Translations under genes and position numbers: made by a program
The notes under the pieces: generated by a model
Told to the model about the DNA's origin: nothing
Databases searched by the model: none
The model's input: only the letters and a program-made list of their open reading frames with translations
Part shown: positions 59,185 through 64,000 of the stretch, piece after piece
Numbering within the stretch: the first letter of the stretch is position 1
Layout: each line of letters opens with the position of its first letter
Source of the DNA: Desulfobacteraceae bacterium
GTDB lineage: Bacteria; Desulfobacterota; DSM-4660; Desulfatiglandales; Desulfatiglandaceae
Reading direction: 5' to 3'
Assembly: GCA_030613055.1 (NCBI GenBank)
Contig: JAUWMR010000001.1
Span: 62,001-126,000, forward strand
Length of the DNA stretch: 64,000 bases

Positions 59185-60423
59185 ATGAAAACAGCAGTAC
59201 GCGCCATATGGTTTTTAGCAGGCTCTTTGTTTCTGTTTGCTATTGTTGCAACGGCCCAGGAGGGTGCTATCAGTGTCGGCAAACTGAAGTTACACCCGGG
59301 CGTGACCGTGGAAGGGATATTTGACGATAATATTTACCTTGGAAACGGAACAAACGACACGACTGAATTAGAAGAAGGAGACTGGATAACCCATGTCAAG
59401 CCCACCGGCACGCTGGTCTACACCATTCCTGAAAGAGGTGAAATGGCCCTGGGTTATGAGGGGGACATTGCCTTTTACAGTGATTATAACGCAAATGACT
59501 GGGACAGCCACAGCGCGTTTGCCCGGCTAAACTATGAGGCCCCGGGCGGACCTATCTTTGGTGGTGATTACAGGTTTACCGACACTGAGGACCCTTATGG
59601 CTCGGATAACCAGTACAAGGTGGGGGTTGCGCAAACCGAACGCACACTGCACGACGCAAAGATGAAGTTGGGGTATAATTTCAGCAACCGGGTCAGGCTG
59701 CTCGGTTTTTATAACTACAATACACAGTCATATGATCGTATCGAAGACTGGACCCAGGACTATACGGCTTACGAATATGGTGTGGGGCTCGAAGGCAAGG
59801 TGCTTCCAAAGACATGGATCTTTGCAAGGTATCATACCGGCGAACAGGACTATGATTCCCACGCGGTAGGTGGGATGGTTGACGAGAACAACGATGCCGA
59901 CTATGACTGGCACAGGATAAACGCCGGGTTTAACTGGGACTCCGGGGCCAAACTGAGCGGGGAGTTAAACTTCGGCTACCAGTGGCAAAATCATGATAAT
60001 TCTCTTGATCCAAATAATAATTTGTATGAGGACAAAGACACCTGGATTGCAAACACTTCTGTTTCCTTTAAACCCACACAAAAAACGACCTGGTCTATAA
60101 CAGCGACAAGGGCCGTAAGGAGTTCAGGTTCCAATACAAATGAATATTTTAACGATACCGGCATCGGTATTGATCTGTGGCAGAGATTTCACACCAAATT
60201 CATCCTTACAGGCGGGTTCTTTTACAGCGAAAACAATTACAACCTGCCAATACCAATAAAAAGAGAGCAGGAAAACTGGAACACTTATGGGGGCATTGCC
60301 TATGAGATCCGGAAATGGCTGACCTGTGGTTTCAAATACACGTACTTTAAGAAGGATTCCAATTATTTTGAGGACGAATACACGGTCAACAAGTATATGG
60401 TTTCACTTGGTGTGAGGTTCTAA
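59185..60423 (+). CDS. Outer-membrane beta-barrel protein of polysaccharide-export loci
   Basis: 412 residues. Signal peptide (~1-24, ending ATA). The mature N-terminus AISVGKLKLHPGVTVEGIFDDNIYLG is a signature of beta-barrels found beside FecR, Wza and Wzc genes in exopolysaccharide (including exosortase) clusters. Repeated amphipathic strands with many Tyr, Trp and Asp follow, ending in YMVSLGVRF (terminal Phe). Likely the outer-membrane element of a secretion or attachment route. A strong hairpin terminator follows, so it closes the fecR transcript. Confidence 0.82.
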   Translation: MKTAVRAIWFLAGSLFLFAIVATAQEGAISVGKLKLHPGVTVEGIFDDNIYLGNGTNDTTELEEGDWITHVKPTGTLVYTIPERGEMALGYEGDIAFYSDYNANDWDSHSAFARLNYEAPGGPIFGGDYRFTDTEDPYGSDNQYKVGVAQTERTLHDAKMKLGYNFSNRVRLLGFYNYNTQSYDRIEDWTQDYTAYEYGVGLEGKVLPKTWIFARYHTGEQDYDSHAVGGMVDENNDADYDWHRINAGFNWDSGAKLSGELNFGYQWQNHDNSLDPNNNLYEDKDTWIANTSVSFKPTQKTTWSITATRAVRSSGSNTNEYFNDTGIGIDLWQRFHTKFILTGGFFYSENNYNLPIPIKREQENWNTYGGIAYEIRKWLTCGFKYTYFKKDSNYFEDEYTVNKYMVSLGVRF

Positions 60424-60467
60424 GAGAATAAAAGTTTAAATTTCAAGCAGTAACAGCGACAGCGTAT

Positions 60468-60495
60468 AAAGGGGGGCGTAAGCCCCCTTTTTTAT
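60468..60495 (+). terminator. Rho-independent terminator
   Basis: AAAGGGGGGC-GTAA-GCCCCCTTTTTT: a near-perfect 10-bp stem with a tetraloop and a six-T tail, 45 bp after the stop of the outer-membrane protein. Ends the fecR/OMP transcript. Confidence 0.9.
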
Positions 60496-60745
60496 TTACA
60501 GCCGTTCTTATATGTATTTTGCTTTTTATTCTTGCTTTATTATCCTCAGCAAATTAAAATTAACAGTTCTGAATTTGCTTAAATGAGTTACGGCAACCCC
60601 TTTGGTTCACCGACTTCTATGGAGTTCCGCCGTAGTTTATCCCGCACTTGATGAGGGGCGGGTATGACTGGGGCAGAAAAGGAATATATTCCTTTTAATG
60701 GGCCTGTTTTGTGTGAGAAGATAATATAAAAAAGAGGTCTTTATA
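60496..60745 (+). other. Gap before the Wza-like gene
   Basis: No gene seen. It contains a GGAGTTCCGCC/GGGGCGGG-type GC word pair near 60620-60660 and an AT-rich GATAATATAAAAAAGAGG stretch directly before the start codon, where TAATAT could be a -10 element. No -35 was found. Confidence 0.4.
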
Positions 60746-61831
60746 ATGTATCCAAAACTTTTGCGTTTATTTATTATTGTTGCCCTGTGTTTTGCGTTCA
60801 GCGCCTGTATCACCGGCGGCAAGGTCGTTAAGGTCACAACGGTCAATACAAGTTCCGCGAAAAAATCTCAACTGAGTGGGCTCAGGGAGACGGATCTGGC
60901 AAAGATAGAGGAAATCAAGCGGGAAAGAAATACCAAAAAGGACATTGATCCGGGGCTGAGCAGTCTCATTGACAAGACACAGCACTTTTCCGCTGCCGAA
61001 TATATTACTAAATATCCTGAGGCAAGAGGCGGCGCTGGCGGTGATTACAAGGTTGGCGGTTTTGATGTTCTGAGCATTACTGTTTATGAGGAAAAGGACC
61101 TGTCCAGGGAGGCTATAAGGGTCTCAGGGGGGGGCTTTATCTCTTTTCCCCTGATCGGTCGCATCACGGTAGAAGGTCTTACAACGTCACAGATTGACAG
61201 CCTCATATCACGCAAATTAGCGCAAGAACAATACCTCTTAGATGCCCACGTGTCTGTCATGGTAACCGAGTATAACAGCCAGCGCTTTTTAGTCTTAGGA
61301 TCTGTGGCAAAACCGGGGAGCTACTCTCTTAGGGCAAGGGAGCGCGTTTTAGATGCCATTTCAAAGGCAGGAGGCGTTGGAATTAGACGCGATGGTTATC
61401 AGGGTGCAGGCAAACAGGGCATGGTCATTCGAACCGAACACCCGGGCACTGCCCGGGAACGCAAGATTGTTATTGATTTAGATCTTCAGGGCCTCCTTAA
61501 AGGTAGAGACCAGGTTTCCAATATATATCTGAATGACAAAGATGTCATCTTCATCCCCACGGCCGAGCATTTCTATATCATCGGACAGGTGAAATACCCC
61601 TCGTCTTATGCAATTACTGACAAAGAGATTACCCTTGTGGAAGCCATCAGCATGGCAGGAGGGTTCACACCCATCGCGGCACGAAACAAGACCCGTATTA
61701 TCCGGGTGGAAGACGGTGCTGAAAAAATTATTGAGGTAAAGGTGGGCGCCATTATCAAGTCAGGAAAAAAGATACAGGGTGTGATGATACAGCCTGGCGA
61801 TGTCATTGTAGTGCCTGAGAGCTTTTTTTGA
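60746..61831 (+). CDS. Wza-like polysaccharide export lipoprotein
   Basis: 361 residues. Lipoprotein signal with lipobox FSAC (Cys21). A charged linker (~35-85) is followed by the Poly_export domain (~98-175: GDYKVGGFDVLSITVYEEKDLS, FISFPLIGRITVEGLT) and two SLBB domains (~185-275, FLVLGSVAKPGSYSL; ~283-355, FYIIGQVKYPSSYAI, VMIQPGDVIVVPE). Forms the outer-membrane/periplasmic channel for polysaccharide. Two bp separate it from the Wzc-like kinase gene. GAGG before the ATG. Confidence 0.93.
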   Translation: MYPKLLRLFIIVALCFAFSACITGGKVVKVTTVNTSSAKKSQLSGLRETDLAKIEEIKRERNTKKDIDPGLSSLIDKTQHFSAAEYITKYPEARGGAGGDYKVGGFDVLSITVYEEKDLSREAIRVSGGGFISFPLIGRITVEGLTTSQIDSLISRKLAQEQYLLDAHVSVMVTEYNSQRFLVLGSVAKPGSYSLRARERVLDAISKAGGVGIRRDGYQGAGKQGMVIRTEHPGTARERKIVIDLDLQGLLKGRDQVSNIYLNDKDVIFIPTAEHFYIIGQVKYPSSYAITDKEITLVEAISMAGGFTPIAARNKTRIIRVEDGAEKIIEVKVGAIIKSGKKIQGVMIQPGDVIVVPESFF

Positions 61832-61833
61832 TT

Positions 61834-64000
61834 ATGGAACAAAACAGAGAAGAAAAAATAGACCTTCGCGAATACATGCGGGTCATCATGAAGCGGAAAT
61901 GGACCACAATCACGGTCTTTTCTATTATTGTGATTAGCGTTACCATTTTCAGTTTTACTGCCACGCCTATCTATCAGGCCTCAACCCGCCTCGTCATCGA
62001 AAAGGAAAATCCAAACGTGGTCTCTATTGAGGAGGTCATGGCCGTTAACGCATCCGGCACTGATTATTACCAGACCCAGTACAAAATAATTGAGAGCCGG
62101 ACTGTTGCCCGTGAGGTTATCAAGCGCCTTCACCTGAGTAACAGTGACGAATTCTTTCCAAAACCAAGAGATACCCTTGTCGCCAATATAAAGCGTTCTA
62201 TTCAGGAAACAATGACATCCTGGAAAGATGCCTTCACCGACCTTCTGACTCCGGAGGAAAACAGAATCGATACATCAGGGGAACAGGAAACGGATTCCGA
62301 CCTTGTATCCAGGTTTATCGAGAGGATAAGGATTACACCTATCCGCAACAGCCGCCTCGTTGACGTGGGTTTTATGGCCAAGGATCGCGCCCTTTCCGCC
62401 AAAATTGCCAACACCGTTGCTGCCGCTTATATTGACCAGAACCTTGAGACCAAGCTCAAGGCAGCCCAGGATGCTGTAAAGTGGCTCCACAACAGGATTG
62501 ATGAAGAGCGCAAAAAGGTCGAAAAGGCCGAGCAATCCCTGCTTCGATACAAAGAAAAACACCACATCGTCACCGACTTTTCAAGTGATGTGGAAAAGGT
62601 GACTGCCCAGAAACTTGCGCAACTAAACGCCCAGGTGGTGGATGTAGAATCAAAACGGGTCGAGGCGGAAACTCGTTACAGGCAGGCCATGGCCCTGACT
62701 GGAACCCCGGATATGTTAGATTCCATTCCGGAGGTACTCGACAATAAATTGATCCTGCAGATCAAGTCAATGGAGGTTGAACTTTACAAACGCATATCCG
62801 AGCTTTCCAAGAAATACGGACAAAAACATCCTCAAATGCGGGCCATTGCCGCCGAGTTAAAAACCCTTAACAAGCGGAAATCCCAGGAAATCAATCGTGT
62901 CATAAACTCACTTAAAAATGAGTACCAGGTTGTAATGGCTAAAGAGAAATCATTGAAGGCATCACTTTCAAGACAGAAAAAGGAATCGCTTGATCTTAAT
63001 CAGAAGGCAATCGGGTACAGCGCGCTTAAACGCGAGGCCGAAAGCGTAAGGAATATGTACCAGGTCTTGATCAAGCGTTTTAAGGAAACATCTTTGACTG
63101 AAAACATGAGAACGGGTAATATTCGTATCATTGATCGCGCTGAGACGCCGAAGTACCCTGTAAAACCCAGAAAAAGGCTGAACGTGCTCTTAGCCGTTAT
63201 TGTAGGCCTTGTGACGGGCACAGGTCTTGCGTTTTTCTTCGAATATTTAGATAACACAATCAAGATCCCCGATGATGTCAAACAACACCTCAAGATTCCC
63301 TATCTTGGTCCTGTCCCCATATTTGAAGTAACAACCAGTCGTAAACCGGGGAACCAATACGCCGAACTGGTGACACTTCACTCCCCCAAATCAACGGCAA
63401 GCGAATCGTATCGCGGCATACGCACCAGCGTTCTCCTTTCTTCTGCGGAGTCAGCGCCGCAAGTCATCCTGATTACCAGCGCAGGTCCCAGGGAAGGAAA
63501 AACAATTACAGCGGCTAATCTTGCGATCACTATGGCACAGGCAGGGAGCAAGGTAATACTCCTTGACTGTGATATGCGCAAGCCCAAGATGCACAAGGTA
63601 TTTAATATGCCAAGGGATCGAGGAATCTCGAACCTCCTGGTGGGAAAGGGTAATCCGGAAAGCGATATTATTAACACCCAGATATCCAACCTTGATATTA
63701 TTCCCTGTGGTCCTATACCCCCAAACCCTTCCGAAATGTTAGGATCGGCCCGAATGGTAAGCCTGCTTGACGCACTGCGGAAACGCTATACACGGATTCT
63801 CATTGATTCTCCTCCGTCCACTGCCGTAACAGACTCGGTAATCCTCTCAAAATCAGTTGACGGCGTCATCCTGGTCATTCGTGCAGGCGAGACAGTACGG
63901 GAGTTCACAAAAAACGCCATAGGCCAATTCCAGGCTGTGGGCGCTAATGTGTTAGGTGCGGTCTTAAACTGCGTGGACATGTCAAAGGACAGCTATTATT
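61834..64000 (+). CDS. Wzc-like polysaccharide copolymerase and tyrosine autokinase (3' end outside window)
   Basis: At least 722 residues, no stop before the window edge. N-terminal Wzz domain with a membrane span (~30-50) and a second span (~450-470), enclosing a coiled-coil periplasmic part including the GNVR-like region (EMPKYPVKPRKRLNVL-type sequence AETPKYPVKP). The cytoplasmic BY-kinase follows: Walker A SAGPREGKT (~549-557), Walker A' VILLDCDMRKPK, and Walker B RILIDSPP. The last visible residues DSYY may begin the Tyr-rich tail. It controls chain length and export with the Wza-like protein. ATG at 61834. Confidence 0.92.
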   Translation, partial: MEQNREEKIDLREYMRVIMKRKWTTITVFSIIVISVTIFSFTATPIYQASTRLVIEKENPNVVSIEEVMAVNASGTDYYQTQYKIIESRTVAREVIKRLHLSNSDEFFPKPRDTLVANIKRSIQETMTSWKDAFTDLLTPEENRIDTSGEQETDSDLVSRFIERIRITPIRNSRLVDVGFMAKDRALSAKIANTVAAAYIDQNLETKLKAAQDAVKWLHNRIDEERKKVEKAEQSLLRYKEKHHIVTDFSSDVEKVTAQKLAQLNAQVVDVESKRVEAETRYRQAMALTGTPDMLDSIPEVLDNKLILQIKSMEVELYKRISELSKKYGQKHPQMRAIAAELKTLNKRKSQEINRVINSLKNEYQVVMAKEKSLKASLSRQKKESLDLNQKAIGYSALKREAESVRNMYQVLIKRFKETSLTENMRTGNIRIIDRAETPKYPVKPRKRLNVLLAVIVGLVTGTGLAFFFEYLDNTIKIPDDVKQHLKIPYLGPVPIFEVTTSRKPGNQYAELVTLHSPKSTASESYRGIRTSVLLSSAESAPQVILITSAGPREGKTITAANLAITMAQAGSKVILLDCDMRKPKMHKVFNMPRDRGISNLLVGKGNPESDIINTQISNLDIIPCGPIPPNPSEMLGSARMVSLLDALRKRYTRILIDSPPSTAVTDSVILSKSVDGVILVIRAGETVREFTKNAIGQFQAVGANVLGAVLNCVDMSKDSYY

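Overview
The window reads as a chromosomal segment of a deltaproteobacterium (Desulfobacterota type, anaerobic). This is inferred from the housekeeping gene order (ispE, tRNA-Gln, prs, long-form rplY, pth, hppA, carD, rluD, rho, rpmE, prfA, prmC), a CISM-type molybdoenzyme, DsrE and Fe-S/cytochrome b redox genes, a Liv transporter, and many dispersed palindromic repeats of the kind common in that group. No ribosomal RNA, integrase, transposase or CRISPR array was seen.

Layout. 1-3171: end of a nucleotide-sugar (dTDP-rhamnose) locus and a GT-C/TPR membrane protein resembling eukaryotic TMTC proteins. 3202-5286 (minus): molybdopterin oxidoreductase. 5508-5958: two gene wrecks, the 3' end of a minus-strand gene joined to the middle of a histidine kinase. 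5915-9992: regulatory and redox block (Crp/Fnr regulator, ECF sigma factor with zinc anti-sigma factor, DsrE-like protein, Tat-exported ferredoxin, small cytochrome b, Cys-rich zinc protein). 10069-12624: phoB-phoR behind a candidate four-unit Pho box. 12640-15230: repeat-rich stretch with a small unknown gene and a porin. 15267-31097: dense plus-strand housekeeping genes (serA, DUF1844, degP-like, ispE, tRNA-Gln, prs, rplY, pth, hppA, carD, rluD, rho, rpmE, prfA, prmC).

31408-35095: a DUF2284 protein, then a tight operon TPM-domain protein / nucleotidyltransferase-like protein / LemA / unknown / Smr. 35333-39216 (minus): LarA-like protein, WaaA (Kdo transferase) and a large unknown Rossmann-like protein. 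39388-44394 (minus): complete branched-chain amino-acid-type ABC transporter (LivJ, H, M, G, F) interrupted by two repeat elements. 45451-64000: cupin gene, then a long surface-polysaccharide region: O-antigen ligase/polymerase-like protein, anchored CARDB-like protein, two GT2 enzymes, NPCBM-fused membrane protein, GT39-like enzyme, NodU/TobZ-type carbamoyltransferase, B12-type radical SAM enzyme, FecR-domain protein, outer-membrane beta-barrel, Wza-like export lipoprotein, and a Wzc-like tyrosine autokinase cut by the window end.

How it works together. The two ends and the 45.8-64 kb region point to production, modification (possibly carbamoylation) and export of an envelope or extracellular polysaccharide. 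The centre is core metabolism and translation. Much intergenic DNA is built from short non-autonomous palindromic elements. At least five families are distinguishable by eye, and two of them overlap apparent 5' ends of genes (48285, 39264) and would mislead start-site annotation.
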